64,000 nt of DNA, taken from the NCBI GenBank assembly GCA_030737875.1, contig CM060922.1:233844335-233908334 (forward strand), read 5' to 3'. A program made the translations under genes and the position numbers. This document shows positions 45,341 through 58,000 of this stretch, in pieces. Below the pieces are notes generated by a model. The model was not told the origin of the DNA and searched no databases. It saw only the letters and a program-made list of their open reading frames with translations. How positions within the stretch are numbered: position 1 is the stretch's first letter; every line of letters starts with the position of its first letter. This stretch comes from Allium sativum. Lineage: Eukaryota; Streptophyta; Magnoliopsida; Asparagales; Amaryllidaceae.

Positions 45341-46509
45341 TAAAAAAACCCTATTAGCCACAACCATTTTCTCTCTCCCCGACCCCTTCAACCCTCGACG
45401 GCGAAAAGAGCTCCCAACTTCCCGATCAATTTCCGATCGCTCCGTTCATCTTCAGACCAGGCTCTAGTTGGGTTTTTTGAAGATCTCCTCCCCCTCTTTA
45501 AATCTGTACCCCTCTCGCCTTCCCTCATCTCGTCATCATCGAGAATCGAACTCTAGAAGCTGCCGTGTTTTGACCTCTGCCAGAGCCCAGATCCGCTGTC
45601 GAGTCAGAGAAGCTGCACCTCGCCAGGAAGCTGATTCGAAGCTCTACGACGTGCAGCAGTCCGATCATCCTCAAGCCCCACGGATTTGCCGAAAAACGAA
45701 GACCTAGTTTTGAACAAATGGGAAAGGTAATAGCCTATTTTATTTAAAATAGTTTATAGAACTTTAAAGCGCTACGGTTTTTGATTTCACAACAAAAATC
45801 ATATCTTTTTCGTTTGTGGTCGAAATCCAGTGAAACAAGAGACAGTGGACTCGTGTGGACGTCTTCTACATTCTAGAAGAGACCGCATATTTTTCTGAGC
45901 CTTCTGCTATTTTAGGTGTAGTGGAACCACATGTGAGATTTCTAGTTTATAAACGATATGGAAAACAACGATGTATTAATTATATAGTCGATGTAAGAGT
46001 TATATAAGCATTGTACACCTCATGTATAAGCGTTGTATAAGTTGTATGTTCGATGTATAAGTTATATATGCATTGTAAAAATTATACGTGCGTTGAAATG
46101 AATTGAAGTGAATTGAAATATATTTATATACGAATATATAAATAAATATATATATATATATATAAACTCTCCTCGTCCACAGACCATGGACGATATTTAT
46201 TGGTTGTGATATTGTTTGGATTATTTGGTTGATGTGAAATTTGGTGAATAATGTGAATGGTTGATAGAATTGTTTGTGGTTGAGAATGATTGACTATGGT
46301 TGAAAAATACCCATCTGTGGTAGAAAACAAAATTAGAATAGATTGTGGAAATGAATGAAAACATGCTCGCCCGCGTGCGAATTAGATGCATGAAATCCCC
46401 ATTGTCAAAAACCGCAAGTTTTTAAGGTAGAGCGAGGAGTCGTACATCGATACGGTCCCAGTTTAAACTACCCTGCCATTATGTTGTCGAAATTTTCTGA
46501 AATACTCAT

Positions 46510-46960
46510 GTGTTAGAATTATTTTCATTTGTTGAAACCGAATTCATGTGTTGAATAGAAATTCATTCGTTGAATAGAAATTCATGTGTTGAATGGTATT
46601 CGTGTTTTAAATAAATTGCTTTAACAATAAAAAACACATTTTATTTTATATACGAACTATAGAGAACATTCATTCGTTGAATAGAAATTCATGTGTTGAA
46701 TGGTACTCGTGTTTTAAATAAATTGTTTTAACAATAAAAATCACAATTTTATTTTATATATAAGAACTATAGAGAACATTCATGTGTTGAACAGAAATTC
46801 ATTCGTTGAATAGAAATTCATGTGTTGAATGGTATTCATGTTTTAAATAAATTGTTTTATAATAAAAATCATATTTTTATCATCTATATGAACTATAAAA
46901 ATAGTCGTGTTTTGAAATAAATCTTTTTACAATAAAAATCACATTTTTATTATATACATG
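46510..46960 (+). repeat. Tandem repeat of about 128 bp in the 5' LTR
   Basis: Three units made of TTCATGTGTTGAATAGAA / TTCATTCGTTGAATAGAA sub-repeats, then GTGTTTTAAATAAATTG, ACAATAAAAATCACA and GAACTATAGAGAACA. A degenerate fourth unit follows. The 3' LTR has the same array at 57060-57560. Confidence 0.85.
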
Positions 46961-49484
46961 ATTTGTTAAAAATAGTAAAGTGTTGAAATAAATGTTTTTT
47001 GGATAAAAACATCATTTTTATCAAATGTATGAAATGGATAAGGTTTTGAAATCGAAGAGGATTATATATATATATAATTAAAATAAATTGAATAACGAAG
47101 CTGCAGTTCGTGTTTTGAAACCGTGATTTCAAACGATTAGTGCGGGAGATCCGACCATCGGATTATCCTGAAACCACAACCGTTGGGTTTGCTTTGGAAA
47201 TATCTTTCCAACGACACCAACTTTGTGAAGATCGAACGGTTGGATTGTCCGGAACGTTTAATTCAAATCTGAAGAAAAACAGCGCCATAATCGATTATAT
47301 ATATATATAATTAAATTAAATCGAATAACGACGCTACAGTTCGTATTTTGAAATCGTAACTTCAAACGATTAGTGCAGGAGATCCGACCGTCGAATTTTC
47401 CCGAAACTGAAACCATTGGATTCGTTTTGAAAAGGTCTTTCTAATGATATAAAATTTGTGAAGATCCAACGGTTAGATTTTCAAATATGTGTAAATCAAA
47501 TCTGGAGAAAAACAGCACCACAGCCGCGTTTTGGCCTGAAGCGTCGTTTGAATAAATTGGCTACTTATAAATAAATAAAAATAGCGATAAATCATGATAA
47601 AATATTATAAACAATATGGAATGGAAAAAAACTGAATTTGCTCAGTTTATGTGATATTTGATGGTTGAATGTGTTTGGCATGAAACTACATTAAAGAACA
47701 GAATTGGTGATGTCGAATAATTTAACCATTGAAATGAATTGATTTGAAATTCTAAACATACGTGAATTATTTGAAAAGGCCGAGTTAATTCTCATTTCAA
47801 ATAATTGATCGACGATTGAAAGTCGAAGATATGAAGACGATGCAAGACCGATAATCTTCACGTCGAATGGAGGGGTGCTACTGATGCTCATGATAGGAGT
47901 AGCTACCTAAAAGGGGTTGAAGTAGTAGCCACCCGGATGTACATGTTGATTGTACGGGAATGCGAGGTATTGAGTGCCTCCGGTTTCATTCAGACCCAGA
48001 ACGGACTTGTAAATGGACTGTGTGTCTGACATTGGATTTCATTCTGTGTGATTGACAGACGTCAGTTGCATGGCGTGAATTGCCTGTGTGGCATGCTGAG
48101 ATGCAATGATCAAAGCTTTTGTTGAAAAGCAGAGATTTGTGGTTGATGATCAAAGCAACGCCTGTGTGGCATAGCTTTGTGTATAACATGAATTCGCGAG
48201 CCTCACACCCCCGTATAGACCAGAAACGGGAGAGGACTTCAGGGAGGACATGCGTTTCTTTCTAGCTAGGGTGGTGTCAGTGACCTACCGACCCTAAAAT
48301 TTATACTACTTTCACCTGTGTGGTTGTTGCTGTTGCGAGGCGCCTCGAATATGTCGGTGACTATGTGAAGCCGATGGAGTCATTTGTTGGCTCATTTACG
48401 CCCCAAAGGGCGGGGAAACGTTGTGTTCAAGGTTTAAGTTTAATCCACATCGAGTGGACCGGCCCTGTTGCTCCAAGGCCCCACCTGAGTCTGGGTCCTG
48501 AGACATGGTAGGCTAGATTATCTCCAAACGGTGAGGACGATCCCTGACCTCGCTTCATGACGGAAATCCAATTTCCAAATACGACATCGTGCAGTTTTGA
48601 TTGTATACCTATATATATGGCGACATAGTGGTATGGGGCACTTATGCTGTCTATGATTGATATTTATGATTGTATATAAAATTAGAAACTAACTGGAAAC
48701 GAGCTAGGACAGATGGTTTCATGGGTATTGGTCTGATGTTGGTTTCGGCCTTCGGGGTTAATACTTAGGGAATCGTTCTCTTACTAGTTTACGGTTGGAG
48801 TCTGATTAAGAATTAAACGATAAAATTTACATTTCAAATGATTTGTTTTCCTCGTATCAAGCATATTTGGCCATCAAAAGGTAAAACTCTATCCTCCGGT
48901 TTGTGTTGCATTGTGTGATGGGAACTGAGTCTTATAATGGCTTCATTTTTATAAAACGCATTGCGACGTTTAAAAGATTTATTTACTTTAAAGCACTGGC
49001 AATCCAATGGAGTAAACCCGTTACGCGAAAGTGTCGTGGTCCTGTGATTATCCATATTGTAAGATGTGTTAAGTAGATTTCTCATACCAGTCCCATGACT
49101 GACTCGTAGTTTGTTTCACTTGAAAACTCGGGTGCCCCTTTTTCTACACGGGCAGCCTTGTATTCAGGTTTTAGCATGCTCTTTCTGGATAGCTGGAGCT
49201 GAAGATGGATTCTATCATTTATCTCTTTTTATGCTATTCATCTCCTGTTGTACATATTATGTTTTCTTTTCCGCTGTAGACATCTTATGTATAACTGAAC
49301 TGTTTTTTGTACTAAGTATGATCCAATATACTGTGTAAATCTGTTCATTATATTTATCCAGTGTATTCTATTGTACATTATCTGGTGTATTTAATTATTT
49401 CTGTTCTGCTGTTATCTGTTTATGTGTTGCATTCCAGAGATTACCCTTGCACCATCTAATCGGGGTTTGGGGTCGTCACAAACG

Positions 49485-49503
49485 TGGTATCAGAGCTTTG
49501 GTT
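49485..49503 (+). promoter_or_regulatory. Primer binding site (tRNA-iMet type) of the chromovirus
   Basis: TGGTATCAGAGCTTTGGTT begins four bases after the LTR end. The first 12 bases match the initiator-Met tRNA complement exactly. Confidence 0.88.
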
Positions 49504-49733
49504 AAGCTTAGTTCTGGAATATAACATATTAGCGAACTCATCAGAAGTAAAACCAGTAGTTTTCTAGGACAATTAACTCATTACAGATAGGATCAGTAAT
49601 ATCCTAGTATGATTATAGCAAAATGAAATACACCTCGATAGATGCATTTACATTCAAGTATATGTCTCTATGTTTCATAATATCTTTTCTATTGACCTGA
49701 CGCTTGGTATACTATTTGCAGAAGTGCTAGAAA

Positions 49734-50630
49734 ATGAGTGCCAGAAACAGAAGGAATGCAGACCCAAATATAGAAGCTCTATTTATGAAATATAGAAATC
49801 TGGGTGGAGCACTATTCTTGGGCGAAGAATCTATTGCTAAAACACAAGCTTGGATTCGTTCTGCTGAGAAAATCTTTGAAGGTTTAAAGCTGAGGGATGA
49901 CCAAAAAAGATTACTGGCATCTTGGGCACTCAAAGACGAAGATTTGTTCTGGTGGGATTCAATTGTTAAAGATAATCCAGAGGGTGATATCACCTGGGAT
50001 CGATTCAAAGAGCTTTTCAGTGAAAAATTTACTCCTCCAGAAGCAACCGAGAGGTTATGTGTTGAATTCTACTATTTGATACAAGGAAATATGGATATCC
50101 CATAATATCATAAGATATTCAATGAACTTTCTCATTTTTCCCCTCATCTAATCCAAAACCAAAAGATGAAGAATCTGAGGTTTATTAATGGTCTTCAAAG
50201 AAAATACCGGAATAAAGTAATGGGGCATGTGAAGCTTCCTTTTTCTGAAATGATATACATGGCCTACCAGTATGAGGATCTTGATAGCAAAGGTATGTTG
50301 CGAGACGAAGAGGAAGTCAGTTCTAGCAGCAAAAGAAAATTCGAAACTGATAGCCCAAAGAAAAGTGCACAGCCTTAGGCCAGTACGAAGTCTGAGTTCA
50401 GAAAGAAGCCTAGAGTCGATTAGAAAAAGGTTAAAGTAGTCGTATGTTTAAAGTTTAATAAGCAAGGGCATTTGATGAGGAACTGTGAATCTTCGAGCAG
50501 TCGAAAGCAGGATTGGTCTAAGTCCAGTAAGAAGGCTCGATAGGGTCGGGAATGCCTTGAGTGCCACCAAGTTGGTCACATTTTGAAAAATTGCCGACTA
50601 TCACAGAAATCTGAAGTGGTTCAGGTAAAT
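49734..50630 (+). pseudogene. Gag of the Tekay-like chromovirus, with in-frame stops
   Basis: A single frame carries the whole gag, broken only by stops: TAA at 50103, TAG at 50376 and two more TAGs near 50421 and 50541. Capsid features are AQAWIRSAEKIFEGL-like (near 49840), LASWALKDEDLFWWDSI (near 49915) and FKELFSEKFTPP. The nucleocapsid part holds two zinc knuckles. The first (CLKFNKQGHLMRNC, near 50450) has Phe in place of its second Cys and is defective; the second (CLECHQVGHILKNC, near 50554) is intact. The start at 49734 follows a candidate 3' splice site. The absence of frameshifts fits a recent origin. Confidence 0.8.
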
Positions 50631-51461
50631 AAAGTAGTAGAAACTTCTGAACCCACGGCTAGTCAGGCAAGGCCAGATGTGTTAGAAGGCACACTTACTG
50701 TCAAAAACATCCCAGTTAAAGTATTGTTTGATACAGGCGCATCGCGAAGCTTTGTTGCAAAGAATGCGGATAAGAAGCTAGATTGGAATTTGAGAAAGCT
50801 CAAAGAACCCATGACTGTTCACAATTCGGTTGGGGGTTCCCTTGATCTTAGTTGGATTTGTGGGGTGCCTGTTTCTTTTTCCTGTTATCGGTTCCCCACT
50901 ATCGCGATCATCATGAATTTCACAGAATTTGATCTTATATTAGGATTTGATTGGTTAACCAAATATGAACCTGAAGTCAAATGCGCCGACAGAGTCGTAA
51001 GGGAAAAGGCTAAATCAGGCAATTATATAACCATTCCATGTGGAGGACCGAATTCTGATAGAAAGGATTTTTGGTCAGCTTTAGATGTTTCTCCTGCTCA
51101 AATAGAACCTGTTCCTGTCATCCTAGAGAATATTCCGATCGACATTGAAAACATTCATGTTATTAAGAACTATGCAGATGTGTTCGAAGAAGTTGTTAGC
51201 TTACCTCCGCAGAGAGAAATTGATTTCAAGATCGCTTTAGTTCCAAATGCAAGGCCAATAGTTCACGTTATTCGAAGGATGACCTTGAAGGAGAAAGATG
51301 AGTTAGATAATCAAACTCGACAGCTAGAATGGAAGGGTCTGATCAGACCTAGTTTCTCTAATTGGGGAGCAACAATGGTATTTGTCCCGAAGTCAGACAG
51401 TACTCTCAGACTGTGTGTGGATTATCGTGACTTGAATAAGCAGACGCTTGCCGCAGATTGA
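50583..51461 (+). pseudogene. Protease and N-terminal reverse transcriptase
   Basis: This open stretch continues the gag frame (292 residues to a TGA). The aspartic protease has an intact active site DTGAS at residues 50-54 and the second conserved block FDLILGFDWL near residue 115. The reverse-transcriptase start is typical: VSLPPQREIDFKIALVPNAR near residues 208-227, then LIRPSFSNWGATMVFVPK and LRLCVDYRDLNKQTL, the fingers-palm region. A one-base frameshift just after NKQTL ends the ORF. The next bases read PQIDDLMDRLDG in another frame, where the intact protein would continue. It is separated from the RT core only by that shift and a TGA near 51503. Confidence 0.82.
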
Positions 51462-52137
51462 TGATTTGATGGATCGATTAGATGGTGCACAAGTATTTTC
51501 TTGAATGGACCTAGCTACAGGTTTCCATCATCTTCGTATTACCGTAGAGTGTGTTCCTTTGACAGCAATCATAGGTCCAGACTTATTCTATGAGTGGTTA
51601 GTAATACCGTTCAGCTTATGTAACGCTTCAGCCTATTTCGTCGATCTAATGAACCGAGTAGTCAGAGGAGTATTTAATAAATTTGTTCTGGTTTTCATTG
51701 ATGATATACTGATCTTCTCTAAATCAGAAAGCGAACACGAAAAACATTTGGAACAAGTGTTAGAAATTCTCAGAAGGAACGTTTTAAAAGAAAATTTTTC
51801 CAAATGTATATTCTGGCAAGGAGAAGTCAAATTTCTTGGCCAAGTCGTGTCAAAACAAGGAATTTCAGTGGATCCCAGTAAAATCACTGCTATTCAGAAT
51901 TGGAAACAGCCTCGTACGCCCCCAGAAGTTAGAAGTTTTCCCGAACTGGCCAGTTATTATCGGAAGTTCGTTAAGAATTTTTCGAAGATATCCAGTCACT
52001 TAACAAAGCTTACTAAGAAACATTCGAGATTCAATTGGACTCCTGAATGTGAGGCAACTTTCCAGGAGCTGAAGTTAAAATTGACGACTACTCCAGTGCT
52101 CACAATTATTGACGGCAATCAGGATTTGAAAGTCTAG
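51462..52137 (+). pseudogene. Reverse transcriptase core (palm, thumb)
   Basis: After PQIDDLMDRLDGAQVFS and a TGA, the open stretch from 51505 reads MDLATGFHHLRI, then FSLCNASAYFVDLMNRV and the catalytic FIDDILIFSK, whose aspartates are residues 66-67 (51700-51705). FLGQVVSKQGISVDPSKI and SYYRKFVKNFSKISSHLTKL complete the thumb/connection. Sequence typical of Ty3/gypsy RT is nearly full length. It ends at a TAG (52135), immediately before the RNase H start TDASKEGLG, which continues in the same frame. The enzyme would copy element RNA into DNA inside virus-like particles. Confidence 0.85.
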
Positions 52138-53451
52138 ACCGATGCTTCTAAAGAAGGCCTTGGCACAGTGTTAATGCAAAGAGGCCATGTAGTCGCTTAT
52201 GCTAGCCATCAATTGAAACCACATGAATAGAATTATGTAACTAACGATCTAGAATTGCTAGCTATCGTGTTTGCTATGAAAATCTGGAGGCAATATCTAT
52301 TGGGTGAGAAGTTTGAATTATACAATGATCATCAATCATTGAAATATTCATTCACCCAGAAGGATCTGAATATGAGGCAGCAGCGTTGGTTAGAATATCT
52401 CGCAGCTTATGATCTAGATATTTTATATACTCCGGGAAAAGCCAATGTTGTAGCTGATGCGCTCAGCAGGAAGAATGTGATCATCGCCAATATTATCATT
52501 ACACCATCGTTGATTGATAAAATAGCTATTCTTCAGAAAGACGATAGTTTTATTAAGGAGTTGATCAGAAGAATTCAAAAGGGCAAAGTCTCCATTTTCC
52601 AAGTGGATAGCGCAGGAGTTCTGAGGTTGAAAGGTAGGATTTGTGTTCCTGACAATCTTGATCTCAAAAGAGAAGTGATGGACGAGAGCCACAAGTCCAA
52701 GCTGAGAATCCACCCAGGGGTTAGTAAAATGTACAATGACCTCAAGCGAACTTTCTGGTGGAAGGAAATGAAAAGAGATATTTCTATATATGTTAGTCGG
52801 TGTTCCACCTGTCAACGAGTCAAAAGCGATCAGCAGAAGCTCGCTGGATTGTTGCAACCTTTAAAAATTCCAGGTGGGAAGTGGGAACAGATTTCTATAG
52901 ATTTCATATATGGTTTGCCCAGGACTACGAAAGGAAATGACAGTATTTGGGTGATCGTAGATCATTTCACGAAGACCGCCCATTTCATACCTATCAAATC
53001 GAATAGAACTGCTCAAAGTCTGGCGCAGATTTATTTCAAGGAAATAGTTAGACTGCACGGAGTTCCTATGAGCATCGTTAGTGATCATGACCCGATTTTT
53101 TCTAGTAAATTCTGGGAAGCATTCCAACCAGAATTGGGAACGAAACTGAACTTGAGCACCGCTTATCATACTCAAACAGATGGTCAAACTGAGAGGGTGA
53201 ATCGAATTCTAGAAGATTTGTTGCGGGCGTGTATTATTGATTTTGGCAGATCATGGGAAGACCATTTACATTTGGCCGAATTCTCATATAACAACGGCTA
53301 CCAGGCGAGCTTGAAAATGTCTCCATTCGAAGTATTGTACGGTAGACCACGCCGATCCCCTGCTTGTTGGGTAGAACCTGGTAACAGACTTGTATTGGGG
53401 CCTGATATGATTCATGATGCTGCAGATAAAGTCGATTTCATTAAGAAATGA
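52138..53451 (+). pseudogene. RNase H and integrase catalytic core
   Basis: RNase H starts TDASKEGLG and meets one TAG in [14 protein letters not shown] (about 52228, probably a former CAG). From 52255 it is open for 398 residues. RNase H ends with [15 protein letters not shown] (residues 58-72). Integrase follows with its zinc-binding residues H146, H153, C183 and C186. The catalytic triad is D216 (SIDF), D277 (VSDHDP) and E313 (QTERVN); the D-E spacing of 35 residues is that of active integrases. The core ends in the GRP-containing segment (LYGRPRRSP, residue 361). A TGA at 53449 ends the stretch. All catalytic residues are present, so the integrase core was functional until recently. Confidence 0.87.
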
Positions 53452-53957
53452 TTACTAGCCGCCCAAAGCTGACGGAAAAGCTATGTAGATAAGAGAAGAA
53501 GAGATATATCATTTGCTGTTGGCGACTATGTATATTTGAAGGTATCTCCGATGAGAGGAGTTATCCGGTTCGGAAAGACGGGGAAATTGGCACCCAAATT
53601 CATTGTTCCGTTTCCTATTCTTGAACAGGTTGAAACTCTCGCATATAGGGTTCAATTTCCTGATTGATTGCCTGGAGTGCATAATGTGTTTCACGTATCT
53701 CAACTTCGAAAGCATGTGCATGATCCGGACTTGATCGTGGAAGAAGCAGCGCAATGGGATATAGAAATTACTCCAGAATTGGCTGTGAGAAGGAGCCGCT
53801 AAAGATAATTGGCAAAGAAACCAAAGAGCTGAGGAACAAAAAGTTTCACTTAGTCAAAGTGCAATGGAGTGGAGATCTGCGAGATTGTACTTGGGAAACA
53901 GAGGAAAGCATTAAGAAAGCATATCATAAGTGCAGGGTGGATATCTCTGATTGACTT
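53452..53957 (+). pseudogene. Integrase C-terminus with chromodomain
   Basis: In the integrase frame, after two stops: SYVDKRRRDISFAVGDYVYL, then SPMRGVIRFGKTGKLAPKF, the GPY/F-type module. A stop inside FPD*LPGVHNVFHVSQLRKH follows. A shift to another frame (53754-53954) gives EPLKIIGKETKELRNKKF, then HLVKVQWSGDLRDCTWETEE, which has the aromatic-beta-helix pattern of a plant chromovirus chromodomain. Chromodomains tether integration complexes to chromatin. Together with the long LTRs, Met primer site and FGDE block this places the element in the chromoviruses, most likely Tekay/Del. Confidence 0.75.
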
Positions 53958-55056
53958 TGGTGCAAGGTACCATTACCATATTTTGCATTTCCATTCTGTT
54001 CTTTACTTTGTTATTGTTTTCTTTGCATTGATATAAACTTTTTAATTATATAGTCTGAATGTTTTCAAAAGAGTATATGAAATAATTAGTATGATTTTGA
54101 AAAGTTAAAAACAAATTGATTGTTGCTTGTGTTGTGTAATAGTGGATTTGATTATTTAAATTATTAGAACGATAGTTAATTTAATCAATAAGAGAATGAA
54201 TGGTAGAATTTATTCGGTTAAATCACACATTGAACTGAGTTAAAAATAGATAGAACAATATACATGTGCACTATATATGTTTGGACAGGTAAATGGATTA
54301 GCTGTTGAGTAAAGAAATTACTTGCGTGCCCGACAAATAGGTAAACCTTAATGAGTTAGGTGCGCAATTTTATTATTATATCAGCCCTTGTGAATGCCAT
54401 TGGATGCAGAGTGCTAGTTGTTCTGTGTGTAATAGTAAATGTTTCCATAGGATAGTAACAATTAATTTTGAACTACACTACATGGCATACATCTAGAAGA
54501 TAGGCATACTTCATCATATACCACATAAGCATTTTGAGCTTGTGTGACGAGGTTGAAGATTTACCATACGAGCGAGAGGCTAGTATGGTGATGACTATAT
54601 TTTACAGGTTGAACTGATGACTGATATGGACCATATAAAATGTAACGGTAAATTGCCAGATTAATAAAAACCCCACACGGGTCTGGAGATGACAATAAAC
54701 ACGTCTCTCTGGTCATCAAGGCACAAAAAACCATTTATAGGGTGACGAGAATTTATTCTTTGGAGTTATGATCTATACACACTCCCCTGTGGACACCGGA
54801 ATATATCACTATAAATATGTGCATGCTTATTATGATTTATTAGGTACCTAATACGGCCCAATAAATTACCAAACCCCTCCCCGTACAAAGGAGGTGATGG
54901 CGAAATTTTTCGAAAATTTAGGGTGTTAGCCAATTTTTTTGAAGAATTTGAGAATTCTCAGAAACTGAAAAGTTAGAGAATGGAAGCCATATTGAAAGTA
55001 GAGTTGGTTAATTAATTCACTTTCGACTTTGTTCCTTTTCGGGGACGAAAAGTTTT
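53958..55056 (+). other. 3' untranslated region of the chromovirus
   Basis: 1.1 kb without ORFs of note. It carries AAATTTTTCGAAAATTTA (near 54903) and TTTCGGGGACGAAAAG (near 55037), both shared with the LARD-like element. Confidence 0.7.
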
Positions 55057-55069
55057 AAGTGGGGGAGAT
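55057..55069 (+). promoter_or_regulatory. Polypurine tract of the chromovirus
   Basis: AAGTGGGGGAGAT ends directly before the 3' LTR start TGTAACAACCC at 55070. Confidence 0.85.
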
Positions 55070-58000
55070 TGTAACAACCCGGAAAATCTGAACCAATTTA
55101 AAAATTTTAAATGGGCTATTTAAGTGAATTTTTAAATATTTAAAATAAATATTTTAAATAATAAAGACGAAAAGTATGTTTGAATCGAATTTTGAAAATA
55201 AATATAATTATTTCAAATTATAAACAAGGCCTGAAATGGCGCGGCAGTTTCAAAATTTCAATTCAAACTTTGACTGACTGTACCGGGTGTAAAATAAAAT
55301 GGATTGTAGTGAAACAAAAAATATTTAAATTTGTTAGTGAGTATCTTTCTAACGAATCTGAGCAATTGAAGTTTCATAGTGGGAATCAAAAGTTATGGCC
55401 AAATGAATTTTCAGAAAGGTCGCAATAGAGAATATATTGCCCTTGAAAATAGACATTTTGCAAATGACTTCAGAATTCGACGAAACCACTTTTGTTGGAT
55501 TCGGGATGTCAAATTATTGCTAGGTTTCAAATTTCATAATTTTTGAAGTTAATATGTGAGCTTGGTGAAGTAAAATGTGCTTTGGTCGATTATAGTTAAA
55601 TTGGATCGATCAGAAAATGGCCATTTTTCAAACGGTCTCAGAATTCGACGAAACTAGTTTTGTTGGGACTGTATCATCAAAACATAGCTAGATTTATTTT
55701 TCGGGAATTTTTAGAATCAGTGTGTGTCCCCGACAAATTGAAATGTACGTTCAAATCAAATATTGAATGTTTTATATTTTAATTTGAATAAAAAACTGAC
55801 TGAAACAACCGAATGAGCATCGAAACATATCCCATTGTGTTCGGAATGAGGGTATTTAGCTAGGGATGATAGTCGTTGGGTTTGGATTGGAGCTCGTAGG
55901 AGATAAGGGGTATTTTAGAAATTAAATATGTATAAATATAAAAAAAACCTATTGGCCACAACCATTTTCGCTCTCCCCGACCCCTTCAACCCTCGACGGC
56001 GAAAAGAGCTCCCAACTTCCCAATCAATTTCCGATCGCTCCGATGATCTTCAGACCAGGCTCTAGTTGGGTTTTTTGAAGATCTCCTCCCCCTCTTTAAA
56101 TCCGTACTCCTCTCGCCCTCCCTCACCGCGTCGTCATCGAGAATCGAGCTCCAGAAGCTGTCGCGTTTCGACCTCCGCCGGAGCCCAGATCCGCCGTCGA
56201 GTCAGAGGTGGTGCACGTCGCCAGGAAGCTGATTCGAAGCTCTACGACATGCAGCGGTCCGATCGTCCTCAAGCCCCACAGATTTGCATATAAACGAAGA
56301 CCTAGTTTTGAACAAATCAGAAAGGTAACGGCCTATTTTATTTAAAATAGTTTATAGCACTTTAAAGCGCTACAGTTTTTGATTTCGCAATAAAAATCAT
56401 ATTTTTTCATTTGTGGTCGAAATCCAGTGAAACAAGAGACAGTGGACTCGTGTGGACGTCTTCTACATTCTAGAAGAGACAGCATATTTTTCTGAGCCTT
56501 CTGCTATTTTAGATAGAGTGGAACCCAATGTGAGATTTCTAATTTATAAACGATATGGAAAACAATGACGTATAAATTATATAGTCGATGTATGAGTTAT
56601 ATAAGCATTGTATAAGTTGTATGTTCGATGTATAAGTTATATATGCGTTGTAAAAATTATGTGAGCGTTGAAATGAATTGAAGTGAATTGAAATATATTT
56701 ATATACGAATATATATACACACACACACACACACACTCTCCCCTCGTCAACAGACCATGGACGATATCTATAGGTTGTGATATTGTTTGGATTATTTGGT
56801 TGATGTGAAATTTGGTGAATAATGTGAATGGTTGATAGAATTGTTTGTGGTTGAGAATGATTGACTGTGGTTAAAAAATACCCGTCTGTGGTAGAAAACA
56901 AAATTAGAATAGATTGTGGAAATGAATGAAAACTTGCTCGCCTGTGTGCGAATTAGATGCATGAAATCCCCATTGTCAAAAACCACAAGGTTTTAAGGTA
57001 AAGCGAGGAGCCGTACATCGATACGGTCCCGGTTTTAACTACCCTGCCGTTATGCTATCGAAATTTTCTGAAATATTCATGTGTTAGAATTATTTTCATT
57101 CGTTGAAATTATTTTCATGTGTTGAAACCGAATTCATGTGTTGAATAGAAATTCATTCGTTGAATAGAAATTCATGTGTTGAATGGTATTCGTGTTTTAA
57201 ATAAATTGCTTTAACAATAAAAATCACATTTAATTTTATATACCAACTATAGAGAATATTCATGTGTTGAATAGAAATTCATTCGTTGAATAGAAATTCA
57301 TGTGTTGAATGGTACTCGTGTTTTAAATAAATTGCCTTAACAATAAAAATCACATTTTTAATTTATATATACGAACTATAGAGATCATTCATGTGTTGAA
57401 TAGAAATTCATTCATTGAATAGAAATTCATGTGTTGAATGGTATTCGTGTTTTAAATAAATTGTTTTATAATAAAAATCATATTTTTATCATTTATATGA
57501 ACTATATAAAATAGTCATGTTTTGAAATAAATCGTTTTACAATAAGAATCTCATTTTTATTATATACATGAATTGATAAAAATAGTGAGGTGTTGAAATA
57601 AATGTTTGTTGGATAAAAACATCATTTTTATCAAATGTATGAAATGGATAAGGTTTTGAAATCGAAGAGGATTATATATATAATTAAAATAAATCGAATA
57701 ACGAAGCTGCAGTTCGTGTTTCGAAACCGTGATTTCAAACAATTAGTGCTGGAGATCCGGCCATCGGATTTTCCCAAAACCACAACCGTTGGGTTCGCTT
57801 TGGAAATATCTTTCCAACGACACCAACTTTGTGAAGATCCAACGGTTGGATTGTCTAGAACGTTTAATTCAAATCTGAAGAAAAATAGTGCCAGAATCGA
57901 TTATATTTATATATATATATATATATATATATAAATATAATTAAATTAAATCGAATAATGACGCTGCTGTTCGTATTTTTAAATCGTAACTTCAACGATT

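Larger units (their letters stand above)
44472..49480 (+). repeat. 5' LTR (5.0 kb) of a Tekay-like chromovirus
   Basis: Begins TGTAACAACC and ends GGGGTCGTCACA, followed by the primer site after four bases. It aligns along its length with 55070-59943; over the first 230 bases I count about 13 differences, near 94-95 percent identity. The TATA region is at 45331-45340. A CT-rich leader from about 45360 contains a short ORF (45468-45707) that also exists in the 3' LTR (56066-56293). A GT donor is at 45727, a tandem repeat at 46510-46870 and a palindrome CGAGGCGCCTCG at 48336-48347. Five-kilobase LTRs are at the long end for this lineage. Confidence 0.92.
45727..49721 (+). other. Putative 3995-base leader intron from LTR to gag
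   Basis: The donor GGAAAG|GTAATAG (45727) sits at the end of the CT-rich leader. The acceptor CTATTTGCAG|AAG (ending 49721) sits 12 bases before the gag ATG. Splicing would remove most of the LTR, including the primer site, and give a short gag leader. The gag at 1170 also has a good acceptor just before its ATG, and donor-like sites are kept in the other long LTRs. No transcript evidence is available here. Confidence 0.35.

Noticed and set aside
45468..45707. Arg/Ser-rich ORF in the chromovirus leader, also at 56066-56293
   Set aside because: Present in both LTRs by duplication. It may act as an upstream ORF, but there is no support for a protein product.
56700..56740. (TA)n and (AC)n runs as functional elements
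   Set aside because: Ordinary microsatellites that differ between the two LTRs of one element.
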